A stretch of DNA of 64,000 nt from Ascidia mentula (GCA_947561715.1 OX387204.1:16559001-16623000); one strand, 5' to 3'. Positions 10,012-22,325 are shown, counted from the stretch's first letter. The notes: a model not told the origin generated them from the sequence alone. A program made the numbers and translations.

Positions 10012-13000
10012 ATGGTTTCCATACAAGCACTTCTATTCCTCATTTGTATGCAAGCCACCTTCGGATTAGGTAAGAATGCGTAATAGTGTCGTTTTTCCAC
10101 TAACGTTTGACAGATCTTTTAAACCAAGTGTCATATCGCGAGCTGTCACATTCTTTACAAGTTCATCAATTTAGAAGCAAACGTATGGCCAATGATTCTT
10201 ACAAAAACGACAATTATAGAATAGAAAACTAAACAATGCGGAAAAAAATGCCATTGATTTCAAATGGTTTAACAGAGACGGTGGAACCTCCGGACTTGTA
10301 CTGGTCGATGGAAACCATAGTTGGAACAGATCTAATTCCCGATATCGGCAACACTACATTGTGGAGCGGTGACCTGGCGCGGTGGGCAGAACCATGTAAG
10401 GTTTAATCATACTTGAAACTGCACACACTAACACGTTATTGAAATCTGTAGATTTCTGAATTTCACTTTAAACATTTGAATTAAAATGTCAAGATTTTAT
10501 TGGGCATTGTCCCGCTAAAAGTGGTTTGAGTGTTACAGAAATTGAAATGTGATGAAACACACGTTTGCGAACGTGAGTAATTCATAGTTTGGACAGCGCA
10601 GCATGGGCCTTAAAAATGCATGGTGACAACTTAATTGCCAATGGTAAATGTAAAACATTTGAAAAAAAACACCAGATCAGATTTACTTTTGACCCAAAGT
10701 TGTACGCAAGGACAGTTTAGTTTGTCTGAAAAATTACTGTACCGTAAAATATATAGTACTGTATAGTAAAATCTGTGACATTTGTCGATGCATATCAGCC
10801 TAAACGCTGTCAGGCACTCGAAGGTAATGCGCAACAAAGAGACGACCAACAGACCGTGTAGCAAATACGAATGGAGCGGCCTGCGTTTAACCAACCAACA
10901 ACGCAGCAGTACATAAACTCATTCATAAAAACAACTCCGTATCAAGAGATTTTGTGCTTGTATATAGGCCACCGGGATATACATTGAAGCACATTAATGG
11001 CATTAGCGTAATGCTGGGATGCTTTCTCACGAAGGTACAAATTTACACGTTCTTTTCAGACGTGGGTGAGGGGTATGACGGTGACGCCCTGCTGTGTACC
11101 GGCCGAGGAATCAACGTTGCCCGAAACATTCGAGAAAGAAACGAACACTGCCTCTTCATGCCGACCTTGTGTAGCGGTGAGAAATCTGTTGTTTTTAAGC
11201 TTCATCGCGTGGGTCCGTTATGTGTGGGTGAACATACGCAAGGGGGATGGATTGGATTGCAACGCTCCCAGTATTACAATGCACATTCCACGCTAATGCA
11301 TCAAGATTTCAGTGGTTTATCTGCTTGCATTGGTCACCGGTATAAACAAATGCAATGCCAAGAATGACAACAAAATTAGCAACAACGTCCATCAAATGCA
11401 TTTCATTTATATTTCATGATGTTCAGAGTGGAAAAACAAACAAGTTTCCGTCTCGCCTTGAAATTTAATCTCGTACACGACCAAAAAACGTGAGAAGTTG
11501 ACAAAAAAGATTCGTTTTTCACGCTAGAGTGAAGTCAACTGACGACAAACATCCACCACCGTGATTTAACCGTCAACAAACGGCAAAACTTCACTCGTCG
11601 TACGCCCATAGTAAATAAACAACAGTCAACAGTCAGTAAATGGGTTGATTTGATCGATTAAATTACTTGACGTGACGTCACGCAAAACAGCCAAAATTTA
11701 ACCAACGCTTATTGGCATTAAAACCTTTTTTTTAGGGAAATATTCAAAAAAATTAGGGAAATATTCAAATTCTTTGTAGGTCTCACAGTCACTATGTGGC
11801 TCAACGTACAAAAGTGGACCGACTTGTTAAGTTGGATATTTTGGACCGGAGCATCGTCGTACGCCTACCCCGGTATTTCTATATATCCCAATCCGTTGGA
11901 TCGCATCAGTATGACGGCCGAAGTCTTGCTGCCTTCCAGTAAGTAATGGCTATATTCAGGAATATTACATTTCATATTAGCCATTGTTTTTTATATCAAT
12001 AAAATACACCTGGTTCTGCCAAATAAGTACAAATGCGTCAGTATTCATCAAAACGATGAATAGAAAATTTTTTTTTCCAAATGTTGAGGTTCTAGTTGGT
12101 ATTTGTTCTGTTAGGGGTGCTCTATGGAGCTTCAGTGAGCCAAGATTTGGTCGGAACAAATCAATGGACCCACGTCGCTGTCACTTGGTCTCAGACCAAT
12201 GGAATCAAGGTAGTCTATTTTCCACTTGGAGCAACAAATAATGATAATCAACCCAACAAAAGCTAATCTTGTTTCCGTTTTTTTTGTACACGTCATACTA
12301 TAGTCCGAGAAGACTACGAACGCACCAATGAGAAACGTTGGCTCACATACGTAAGAGAAAGGGGTCTTGAATGTGTTGTTAATATACAGTTTGGGGAATT
12401 TAGATCTATTTGAACGGATCCGAGGCGTCAGCGTACACAGCAAATCCAAGCATCAGTGAACGTAACGTTCTCGACACCGCGAGGCAACCTCTCAGATTTG
12501 GGCAAAGAGTAATGAGTTTTCACATGGATGAAGTAAAAGTTTGGTACCGAGAACTTAACGCCAGCGAAGTCGCTCTGACGTCAACTCCTGGCGTGGCAAC
12601 TGCAGGTGGGTTAAAGAAAAATCCCCAATGGTGTTTTCTGTAGCTGTTAAGTGCAGCATACGCCGGTCTACAAAAATTGGAACCTTTCCTGTAGACGCTG
12701 TAACTGCTGTGCCCATACATTGGAAGTTATTGTATTTGACAAAACAATTCAATCCTACAATAACCTTATCCATAGCTTTATGGAAGCTCTACGAGTCTCT
12801 GGTGTTCACCGCGCACAAAAACATTTAACCTTGCTCAGCTAATTCAACATCAAAACGTTCTGATTATTAACTAAGTTCAAGAACCAAAGATTTTGTTTGT
12901 TTTTTTTCAGCACCAGCAAGTACTGCGTCGACTGTTTCAACTGAAGCAACATCAACAACTACAACACCACCTACAACTACAGTAACAACTACAACACCAC

Positions 13001-14421
13001 CTACAACTACAGTAACAACTACCACCCCACCTACAACTACAGTAACAACTACCACCCCATCTACAACTACAGTAACAACTACAACACCACCTACAACTAC
13101 AGTAACAACTACCACCCCACCTACAACTTCAGTAACAACTACAACCCCACCTGTAACTACAGTAACTACAACCCCAACTACAACAGGAGCCACCACTACG
13201 TTGGCTTCTACTGCGACACCTGCTACGTCAACAACTACGTCATCATATACCACGAACCCTACCACTACTACGCAGATAACCACAACCACAACTGCCCCGA
13301 CTACATCCAAGTCCGCAACTCCAGCAATTGAGACAGTAAAAACCACAAGTACGTAAAGTGATTTAAACGTCAAGAACAGTGTTTCCAAAAACGTTTTTTG
13401 CAAGTGAAACTCCGCAAGTCTATTTTAAGGAAACCTTAAAATGCCAGAATCGTCAAATATACCTAAACGTGTTTCATGAAAAATTTATGGAACCATTTGC
13501 ATTTACACATTGAGCCCTTGTTTAGAATTCCGCTGAACCCACCTTGCCAGTGATCGACAAAGACCCAGTTTGCATTGATAAATCGGTGAAATGCGTTCAG
13601 GATTGACATTTCTGAAGTTTTTGGGGTTCTTCGTCAACTTAAATATACTTGCCGGGTTCCACGGACAAAACGTTTGGGAAACACTGCATTACAGGGTTAA
13701 TATTTTAAAATGATAAAACATGGATAGGCCATTTTCGTAGTCGTAAGTTTGAGGCCGTACAAAGTGTGAATTTGTTTGGTGCAAAATACCACCTTCCGTC
13801 TCAACACTAATTGTAAATGCTGTGTGCAGCTACCACCACAACCACAACCACAACATCCGAGCCACCAAGCTCAACTGAAGTGGACCCAGGTATTTTCATT
13901 TGAAATCAGATACAATCCCATGTATTTAAATATAGCGGGTATAGCTGCATGATTAGTTCACTTGTATGGTAGATATAGAAGTAAGCATGACTTTTCACTC
14001 ATATCATTTAATGCCATCACTGTCAACAAATATGACAAATTTTAGAGATCTTTAACGTTGAAAAAAGGTTGTTCCTCTAATAAAGCCTTTTCAAGGCAAA
14101 AATCCGGACAAAATAATAGTTGCAAGGGTGGGACAAGATCAGGCTATATGTTTATATAGGCTCTGTACAAATGATTACATATAAAGTTTAGGATAACCAC
14201 AGCACCATATCATGAAATATTTTCCGGTGACATGACATGTATATAAAATCAGTGACAATTAAATTCGCATGTGCTTGACAGGTTTCTGGACTATCGCAAC
14301 AATAATAGCTGTTTCGGTGGGAGCCGGACTGGCTGTGTTGGCTTTTTGTATAGCTTGTATTGTTTGTGTTTGCGTGCGGAGAAGAGAAGAAGAAAAACAA
14401 TCAAAACCGACAAGGGTTTAA
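10012..14421 (+). CDS. LamG-domain, mucin-stalk type I membrane protein (paralogue B)
   Basis: Nine exons: 10012-10069, 10276-10395, 11060-11176, 11780-11938, 12115-12209, 12404-12605, 12911-13348, 13830-13889, 14282-14421; 462 aa. The signal peptide is residues 1-19. The N-terminal module has PPDLYWSME..PDIGN, and two Cys follow in HCLFMPTLCSG. LamG motifs are GLTVTMWLN, NQWTHVAVTW, IYLNGS and FHMDEVKVWYREL. Residues 251-416 are an almost pure Thr/Pro/Ser/Val stalk with 10-residue repeats, then a helix beginning GFWTIATIIAVSVGAGL and a basic/acidic tail (RRREEEK). Phases equal those of the gene at 2346, and exon 5 is 95 bp in both, so the two arose by tandem duplication. A second terminal exon lies at 15381-15508. 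The likely role is a cell-surface lectin or adhesion receptor. Confidence 0.87.
12955..13170 (+). repeat. 30-bp coding minisatellite in the stalk of paralogue B
   Basis: About seven units of a 30-bp repeat encoding TTTTPPTTTV variants. Because the repeat uses few bases, the opposite strand shows a long Val-rich frame (12867-13403) that is an artefact. Confidence 0.9.
13516..13686. mobile_element. Degenerate hAT-like MITE
   Basis: The right end reads, on the minus strand, CAGTGTTTCCCAAACG, a hAT-type terminus. The left end CCCTTGTTTAGAATTCC matches it only loosely. The flanks (CATTGAGC / CATTACAG) are at best a decayed 8-bp target-site duplication. It lies in the intron between exons 7 and 8 of the gene at 10012. 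Confidence 0.4.
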
Positions 14422-14499
14422 GATTTTTAATATACACACGTTACTCTGTTTTTTCATACTTTTCTTTTACTACATATAACTTTGTCGAATCCTCTAGAT

Positions 14500-14737
14500 C
14501 AGTGTTTCTTAACCGTTTTTGGATCACGAACCCCAAAAACATTCTTTAAAAAGCCATGGACTCCTTTGCAAGAAACACATTGCAAATGTCGAAAAATTAA
14601 AAATCGTGGACAGTGAAACCGTATGGACAGAGGAAAATACGTGGATTTTCGGAATAATTATATTTCGTTTCATGGACCCCTTAATGCATCTTCTCGGACC
14701 CCTTGGGGGTTCATGGACCCCAGGTTAAGAACCCCTG
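14500..14737. mobile_element. Non-autonomous hAT transposon (MITE) with perfect 8-bp TSD
   Basis: A 238-bp element with terminal inverted repeats CAGTGTTTCTTAACC / GGTTAAGAACCCCTG (13 of 15 paired). It is flanked on both sides by CTCTAGAT (14492-14499 and 14738-14745). Internal GGACCCC/GGGGTCC words are typical of this hAT group. It has no coding capacity. It sits between the two alternative last exons of the LamG gene at 10012. Confidence 0.9.
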
Positions 14738-15380
14738 CTCTAGATCTAACTTGATTTTTGTATCGAACTGACGTTTCTTGCTTTTGTATTTTAGCGACCG
14801 TAGTTCCTTAGTTGTGTGGTGACATACACTGAGCCCCAAGTGATATAAAACGCAACAAAAGTATTAATAGCAGATAATTGTCTACGGAAATGAATTGATT
14901 TGTACGTGGCATGACGTAACATATGCCATAGAAGCAAACATTGACCTTTGAATGTTGTGTATCGCGGTTTGATTGCGTGAAGTTTTCTTGCCTTTCAAAT
15001 AAATACTTTTGTTTCCATTGATTTCTGCGATACCATGCTTGTTTTACTTCAATATTCATTAGCCAAAACTATGTAGAACATAGCGGGAATGTGGATGGTA
15101 GCGATGCATAACTAAGTCCTCGGTGTCAACGTAGTAGATGCTAGATATAGGTACAAATATTGCACTTAGCTTCAATCAACAATGTAGACAGGCATGGACC
15201 ATTCTTCTATTAAGCAATGCCGTTGACTGCGATCAATGTTACATTTCAAAACATTCCCGAAAATGGGCTTGAACAGGATACGCTTTACGAAAAACAGTGA
15301 AAAAACAAACGCGACTACATGTAAAAAGCAACTTAATGTTGCAGAATATTGTTTGCAATTACGATGAAAAATATTCGCAG

Positions 15381-15508
15381 GATTTTGGACGACGCAAGTG
15401 ATTGTGGGAATATCTGTAGGAGCTGGTGTTTTGGTGCTTCTACTGGCCATCGGCGCTACAGCGTGTTGTTGCTCAAGGTGTAACAACGGCGGCGGATACG
15501 CTGCCTAA
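15381..15508 (+). CDS. Alternative terminal membrane-helix exon (paralogue B)
   Basis: Acceptor ATATTCGCAG, then GFWTTQVIVGISVGAGVLVL, the rest of a helix, CCCSRC and a Gly/Ala ending before TAA. It is a clear duplicate of 14282-14421 (GFWT...SVGAG shared, same phase-1 entry). The tail differs: Cys-rich here, basic/acidic there. Joining exon 8 (ends 13889) to this exon gives a 458-aa isoform. AATAAA at 15788-15793 fits its 3' end. A retained dead duplicate is the alternative, but the open frame and intact splice site argue against it. Confidence 0.8.
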
Positions 15509-15787
15509 CCTAAACCAACACAACAATCAGAGGAATATCAGATGCACTTTTTGCATTGTTTTTGTTTCTAGAGTGTAATTAATTTGTAAAGGTATGCGTT
15601 TTGCCAGTTGGTAGTTTGTCGTTGTGAAAGAACCAAATGAATTGTTTTACTATGAGGCAAACAAACGTGTTCTGTACATCATTTTTCACTGCCAGAAAGT
15701 GAAAGATTGATATATTATGCGCAATTTATCAGCAATACACGGCATTTTGTGCAGATAAAAATACCTACACGAAAGTTTTGTAACCAA

Positions 15788-15793
15788 AATAAA
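15788..15793 (+). terminator. Poly(A) signal for the alternative 3' end
   Basis: AATAAA 280 bp after the stop at 15508. It faces the 3' end of the convergent HAUS4 gene about 110 bp away. Confidence 0.4.
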
Positions 15794-15904
15794 TACACCA
15801 CCAACACATTGCTGGCGGAATCAATGTTTTTACAGTTGGGTAAAGCATTAAAAAACATCGCATACAAAAAAACATAGCCATAGATTTGTTTGACACCTTA
15901 CCGT

Positions 15905-18465
15905 TTATTCTTGTCCCGAGGTCTTTTTGATTTCTGCCAGAGTCCAAATTTGTTTCTCCAAATGATTGCAAACGTTTCCATATTCCGCTACGACCGCTTC
16001 GAATTCTGATCCGAGCTGGCGATATTGCGCCAACTGGCGGCTAATGTCTGATAGTTCGTATTCACGCTGTTTTGTGGTTGTCTCAATTTCAGCCCTGCAA
16101 TTGTAGGTTACTTGTATAATAGAGGAAATAAAGGCTAATAAAACTATTGTTAAACTACAGGATTACAATAGGAGGTGGTAGAAGACCTGTAGGCTCAGTC
16201 AAGCTAATTTATTGTGAGGTGCATACATACATCTGGATATTGGCTGTTTTGGTTGAGCAATCCCCCCAAAAAAATTATTTGGGAACACCTTCTACATTAC
16301 AGCAAAACATGTATCACTTTGGTCATTTGAACAACAGACAAGTAGAACACATGGAAGGATTATCCTATGCATCTATCATCATGCCTTGGCTGCGAAGCCT
16401 GTGAACTTTATGATCAGAATATTAGAGCTGTGATCGCCAAATATAGAGGGCCTGCGCAGTGGGGCGATCCTGCCTTGCTATGCGAAAGCATGGCATTACT
16501 TCTGCGTCATCTATATACCTTATTTTGTTGAGAGCTTCAACTCTCTCTGTTGTGTACGTTTCTCTTTTTAGAATCAATCGCTCCGATCTACGAAATAAAA
16601 CATATTTATTGAGGATTGTTGCATGCATAAGATGTGGGTATTGCTTTTGTTGCCATGCCGTAATCATGTACAAAGCTGGCTGCTTTAATTATGAACATTA
16701 TAATGATTGCCAGAACCCACTGATGCCCAATGAGACTAAATAAAGAAATGCTTTGTGGTGTTTGTACCTTACTGGTGTATTGTTTAAAAAACTGGTATTG
16801 AGTTTTACTTGAGAATTAACATTTTACACAACGAGTAGTTTTTACCGAAGTTTGGCAGTAAAATTTTCCACACAAGCCCGAGCATTTTTAACGTAGATTT
16901 GGTCTTTTTTGGGTTGCAAGTTAAGCCAATATTTCTCTAGAAAAGTTGTTAGAAGTTCACCGCATGACTGAAGTGTCTGAAAGGCAAATATAAATATATA
17001 TTTTTTAACATACAAAATGCAACAGGTTTTTTGTTAGAACAGAGTTGATCTGTACCCAGACACTGCAAAAATTTGACAAACCTCCTTGTAATCGAGGTAT
17101 GCATTCGCTTCTTTTTCTCTTCTTTCTTTTAACTCGTCCTGTTTTGTTTTTATTTCCTCCTGTTCGCTTTCCAAAATCTCTCCCAATAACAGACTACGAC
17201 TTTTTAGAACCTTGGAACTTTCTGAAAACAAAGCAATGTTAGTTGTTGGACAAAGACATTATCCTTTACTCCTTCACAACTCATTGCATTATGAAAAAAT
17301 TGTAAAATAAACATTTCATAAATAAAGTATATATATATATTTAACACTAGCAATGAATATTAACATAAAAAAACCTGGTGGTTTTCCATCATGAAGTGCT
17401 GTGAGTTTAAGGCAGACAGAAGAGAGATATGTTTCAACTTCAGTGTGAAGCAGATTTTTTCCTTCCTCAAGATATATCTTAAAACAGGCGACATATATAG
17501 TATGCACCATCACAATTAGTTTAGAGACCAAATTCCTCTTACCACATTATCTGCGTCCAACGTATTCTTTAATGTTTTTTCATCTATGCCAAGTAATGAA
17601 TCCCTCTTGTAGTTTGAAAGATAAGCCTTACACTCATTCACAGTGAAGAAGTTTTTGACTGCTGTCCAGCACTACAAAAGTTTTATGTATGCTTACAACT
17701 GTTGCAAGTGGTGGTCATTCATAAAAGCATACAATAAATATTATCTAAACATATTGAAAATTAACCTTGGAATCGTGGGTTGAAAGCTCATTCTTCAAAA
17801 CTTTTGATTCAAACTTCAGCAAAACATGTTTAACTGCCAAATATAAAATCTGACAGGTCATCCACTGAACTTTGGCTTCTTGGTGCTCTTTTTCCAACTA
17901 GAACAAAACGAATTAGGGCAAATGTGTGTGTAAATAGTGCACAATTATTATTTACACATCAGCCTTCTATGGCAAAAGCATTCTCAGACAGACCGGAAGC
18001 TTCAATGCTGTAGGAAGCATGGTCTAAAAGCTAAATTGGGACCCTATTTTTTATATTCAAAGGATCCCACAAAATATGCATTAAATCACTAAACCTGAGA
18101 TTTTAAAAAAGTTCTGTGGCTATTATTAGTGTGATGTATGTAGAGATAAACAATTACCTTTACGTCAACCGTTTTATTTAATTTGACCTGCAGTCGATCT
18201 GCCAAACGAGCGAAGTTTGGATTTTTTGATTTGACACTTTCTGATATAAATATAGCCATTTCCACAGCAATTGCAATTCCTTTATTTTTGGTTTACAAAA
18301 ACAATAACAACCAATAAAAATGATTAAACTTGGCGCCGGTTTACTTGCATCCCATGATCGATAGGCATATCTCAGATTTCGCAATTTTATTTTAATCTTT
18401 CCAAATAAAAGAATTTTAAAACGTTGTTTGTCATAGTTTTTAATCATCAAATGATGTTTTGACAT
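15905..18465 (-). CDS. HAUS4: HAUS augmin-like complex subunit 4
   Basis: Nine exons in transcript order: 18465-18345, 18279-18158, 17897-17766, 17671-17543, 17477-17375, 17221-17082, 16976-16846, 16587-16519, 16094-15905; 378 aa (human about 363). Phases are continuous. Recognition rests on collinear similarity to vertebrate HAUS4 as I recall it: NPNFARLADRLQVK near the N terminus, RDSLLGIDEK in the middle, the coiled coil LGEILESEQEEIKTKQDEL, ETYTTERVEALNKIR, and the C-terminal SRQLAQYRQLGSEFEAVVAE..WTLAEI. HAUS4 is one of eight augmin subunits that recruit gamma-tubulin to spindle microtubules for branching nucleation. The first exon (41 residues) is less certain; an internal Met at 18260 would give a shorter protein. 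It converges with the LamG gene. Confidence 0.88.
16375..16420. repeat. Copy of a dispersed repeat motif inside a HAUS4 intron
   Basis: CTTGGCTGCGAAGCCTGTGAAC matches GGGCTGCGAAGCCTGTAAAC near 5908. The shared block is about 20 bp, the body of some dispersed element. No head or tail could be defined. Confidence 0.35.
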
Positions 18466-20811
18466 TTTTTACATGCTATTCCTCCTCGGAAACATATTTT
18501 GTCATGTATTTAAAGCATGTTAAATTGTTCGCATCTTGCTCGAAAATAAAACTTTGATGTGTGTTTACAATGTATATTTATTTTAGCATTTTTGGCCTCA
18601 AGTCAAACAAAAGTTAGGATTGATGAGCTACATGAAAAAAAATTATCTGTGGTAGCCGAAGCAACATTTAAGAAACATTTTAGGAATTTATGAAATGATT
18701 CTCTGGCGTTACGGCCTACTGAACTGGCTAAACATATACGTCAGCACGTTCGTGCGCAGTTTTACGTGAAGATAATCACGCTAACGGGCTTTGAGGCGCG
18801 CCTTGGAGTTAATCAAGCGTGTAAATGACGTCAAAGTGGCGTGGGTTGGGCTCGGGTGAACGCCCAATGTCTAAAATAGAAACTATTAGTTGCCATCACA
18901 AACGATTTATACCTAACAGAGCGAAGTTCTTTTGAGGAATTTCTCCACTCTCTCCGGTTAGTTTTAGAACGTTTCGCAAGGACGAGTTACAAAAATTTAA
19001 CCACGCGCGATTTTAAAATAACACCACCAGGCATAGTTTTTGGCGCAAACACGCAAATTGCGTGGGTTTCGTCATATCCGTGGGCTTTGTGTGGCTCATC
19101 GCAAAAGCTCATTTAGTTCTCTCCATAGGAACCTTTGGTTATAAAAAGTCAGCAGCGTAAAGGCGCGGTTCATACTTTGTTTTAAGCGCCGGAACGAACG
19201 GCCAACAGTAGCCCGTTTTATACAGCTTTTACAAAACCGACAAATCCAGTTTAGAAGTATAGGTATATTGTCAAAAGAAAGGTAGACAGATGCAAGTTGG
19301 GGTCAATCATACACATTTTACCAGGAAACAAAAATTCTTTTTTGGCTATAAATGCTCACAAACCGTAACACTTGTTTTCATTGGACGCGCCTTTGAATTG
19401 TATGGAAGCGGCTGTTTGCGATTGCTCCTATTATGTGGAGATAAAGGTGTGCTGTGTGGTTTAACGTAACAATGCACACAATGGTTTGGAGGATGGCAAC
19501 CGTACAGCTCTTTGGAAAGCTGTATATCAGGGTAGCAGTTAGCTTTTAGCCGGAAAGCTAATATTGAATGCGGTTTGGGTTTTGTCGTCAGTAGTGTTTT
19601 ATTAATACCATATCAAAGTTTGGAACAAGTCTAGTATTCAAGTGGCTATCACTGTTGTGCGTTGAATAAAGTTGCCTTGCATGTTTCATGAAGTTGTATT
19701 GTGTTTTTGCAAAGTTTGAACAAAGAACATCAAGTTATTGGACGTAGCCTATGTTGAAAATCCATGAAATTTGAATGTCGCTTGAAGACAAAATTAGTCT
19801 GCAGCCTACTTTGTTGAAATTGCAACCTTATCAAAAGCACTTAACCTTTCTTCCCAGTACCAGGCTACTTGAAATTTGTTTATGGAGAACGTCTTGGTTT
19901 GTTTACATACGCTGTCTTACGCTGACGAACTAAAACGGGAAACGCCGAAAATATTTTAGACAGTCTGTGTTGTAACCTGTTATTGCATGAGTGGGTTAGC
20001 GCAGTCGCCTGACAATAAAATTGCGTGACAAAAAGGTCCATAATGGGCAGTAATCTCACCTGCAGGGTCTATCTTACCTGCATCACCGGATAGACGGCTT
20101 TTATGAGAATGTCAGTCGCTGAGATTGCTGCTAGCGAAATTGGAGCTATTCAGAGAACCCTATTGTAAGCTTTATAGATCGTATTGTAAGGCAAGTAGAT
20201 CGTTGGTATTCAACAGTTACTGTTTATGGCAACACAATGCGTTTATGACGATTTTACTATCTTGCAAATCAGACGACAAGAACATTTCTCCAGCCAAGTA
20301 GTTATGCTATATGATGTCAATGTATTGTCAGCAATGTCCAAACATAGCATTCGAAAGCTTCTGGCAGTGTGAACGTGCATGCCATGCGCAATTGGATTGG
20401 AACTAGTTGATTGTTTGATTGATTATTGTGCATTGTGACGTCATAATGAAATATGCCGTGAATGGCCTGCAATTGACGCATTAGGCATAAATCGGCGTGA
20501 TTCGGTCAGGTCACTGAACAACATCGGTTGTTACTGGTCAGAAACTGCAACAGATACAGACCAAAGGAAACAGGGTTATAGGCTTGATGCAGATCAGTTT
20601 GTTGTGTTTTGCTGCTTTACTTCGTTATGCCAAAGGTTCCTATACCAAAATGATTGTAGGCTTTGGTACTAAAATCTACATCTCTGCCAGAAAAATACTC
20701 TGTCTGCAGAAACCCGCTGTATCATTATTATTTCATGAATCCGTCTTACGTTTCAGAGCAAGTCGATTGTGTGACAAATAATTGAGGGAAAATATTTAGG
20801 GTGTTTCAAAT
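18466..20811. other. Intergenic, no gene seen; possible SINE-like sequence near 19985-20100
   Basis: This contains the HAUS4 promoter side. GAGTGGGTTAGCGCAGTCGC near 19987 resembles a tRNA A-box head, but no clear B box follows. A CRE-like TGACGTCA occurs near 20437. No convincing exon was found; the short frame from 20584 lacks splice support. Confidence 0.4.
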
Positions 20812-21479
20812 ATGACTTGTGACGACCAAACCAACCTGGTATGCCATAAACAAGTGGAGAGCTTGCTATTGTGGCCAAACGCAAAAACTACCATGCACCT
20901 TCAGGTATTTGCAATATCAATAACATTATTATTTTAATTAAATTTTGTCATTCTTCCAGGAAACGTTGAACTATTGTACTGAAAACATTAGTAAGAAATG
21001 GTTAAACAGGCCAACCTCCGGGTTGATTGGTCGTTCTAAGGCCGAGTAGACCTTATATTTTATAACAAGTAAAACTAAAAAATACGAAAAAAGACAAAGA
21101 ACCAATGGCTTTTTTGTGATAAAATGGATATCATACCAGGAAAAGATTGTTTTTCGCCGGCTGTGTTCTAATTATAATTTACAACCATGTTACCCCAAAT
21201 TCGTTTCATTACCGACAGGAAATGCAGTTTTCTCTTGCGCCCTCCAAGCCCGGATGTAATAAGTTGGATGACGTGTCCTACTACCGTTGCGCCATGACCA
21301 AGGAGACCGGTTTTCATCCAGTACGCTACAGACAAGAAAAGAGCGTAACGCCTTACACCGTAACCCAAACGTCACGTGACCGATTCCGATCCACCTTTAA
21401 CGTGACCTTGGTCAGGACGGAGGAAGGAGTGAAGATTCAGGATGGCGAATACAAGAGAGGCCTAGAGATTATCAACTAG
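20812..21479 (+). CDS. Small unidentified two-exon gene
   Basis: Proposed exons are 20812-20904 and 21219-21479, giving 117 aa. The ATG follows an AATATTTAG that could accept a trans-spliced leader. Exon 1 ends CAG|GTATTT in phase 0 and exon 2 begins after ACCGACAG. The protein is hydrophilic, without signal peptide or helix, and rich in Arg, Thr, Tyr and Lys (for example RYRQEKSVTPYTVTQTSRDR), a composition seen in small ciliary microtubule proteins, though I cannot name a family. AATAAA follows the stop by three bases (21482-21487). A possible extra exon at 20960-20990 would break the frame, so it was left out. Confidence 0.45.
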
Positions 21480-21481
21480 AT

Positions 21482-21487
21482 AATAAA
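21482..21487 (+). terminator. Poly(A) signal
   Basis: AATAAA directly after the stop of the small gene at 20812-21479. It supports a real 3' end here. Confidence 0.5.
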
Positions 21488-22325
21488 ACTTAATATTTAC
21501 CCAATGACTCGATCGAAAACTCTACTGCCATTCGTATCGTACGTAGGCGTACATACACATGTTTGATTTGTAAGTTTCACCCGACATAAAGAAAGGAATA
21601 ACGAGGGAATAAGTGTAACTAAATGACACAATTCATACATTATTCTTGTACTTTCCCAAGAAGTTACTAAGAAGAATAACGTACTGGTACCCCTCATAAA
21701 TCAACCAAAGGTCAACTTGTTTTAGCACGTCAAGGTTTTCTTTGTTACTTATGATGTAATGCTTCTTTCATGCCGAACTTCCGTCTTTTGATTACACCAC
21801 GTTTTCGCGATATCGTCATTGCCCGACTACATGTTTGCCTTATTATTCTTGATTTTGCATTATATTTGTATGCATATGTGCTTTTGTATGTGTAGAAAAA
21901 CTCTTAAATGTTACTGACGTATCACATTACTCCCATTGACACACATCAGAGCCAAATGGAAAATACATTTTTCTTCAATTAACGCATAGTTTTTTGCTTT
22001 CATAATTAACAAAAAAATCTATTTCGCGAAGAAAACGGACAATAGGTTCGATTCTGACTCAACACAACATTTTTTCTGTACAAATACTTTTATTGATGCA
22101 ATACGAAAAGGGAATGAACACATCTGTGGAAATTGTTATGGTGGGCGGCCAAGTGCTTGTGAATTCTTGAAAATGAAAAACCCACGCCCAGCGCGGCTGT
22201 ATCGATGAAATTGAAAGCGCAAAAGGATAAAATTCGAGCTCAGACGAGAAAAGTAAAACAAAACGGCAGAAATAACAACCATCAAGTGCATAAAAAAGGG
22301 CTATAAGATGACAGTGATGAATGGG
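21488..22325. other. 3' flank and 3' UTR of the DD3-3-like gene; no other gene seen
   Basis: The only notable signal is a minus-strand AATAAA (TTTATT at 22089-22094), about 230 bp beyond the stop of the gene ending at 22326. Confidence 0.5.

Noticed and set aside
12867-13403. 178-codon Val-rich frame on the minus strand
   Set aside because: It is the reverse of the Thr/Pro repeat exon of the LamG gene; ACA/ACT codons read backwards give Val and no stops.
20584-20781. Small secreted protein starting MMQISLLCFAALL
   Set aside because: It has no supporting donor or following exon, and the frame beyond the hydrophobic start is not protein-like.
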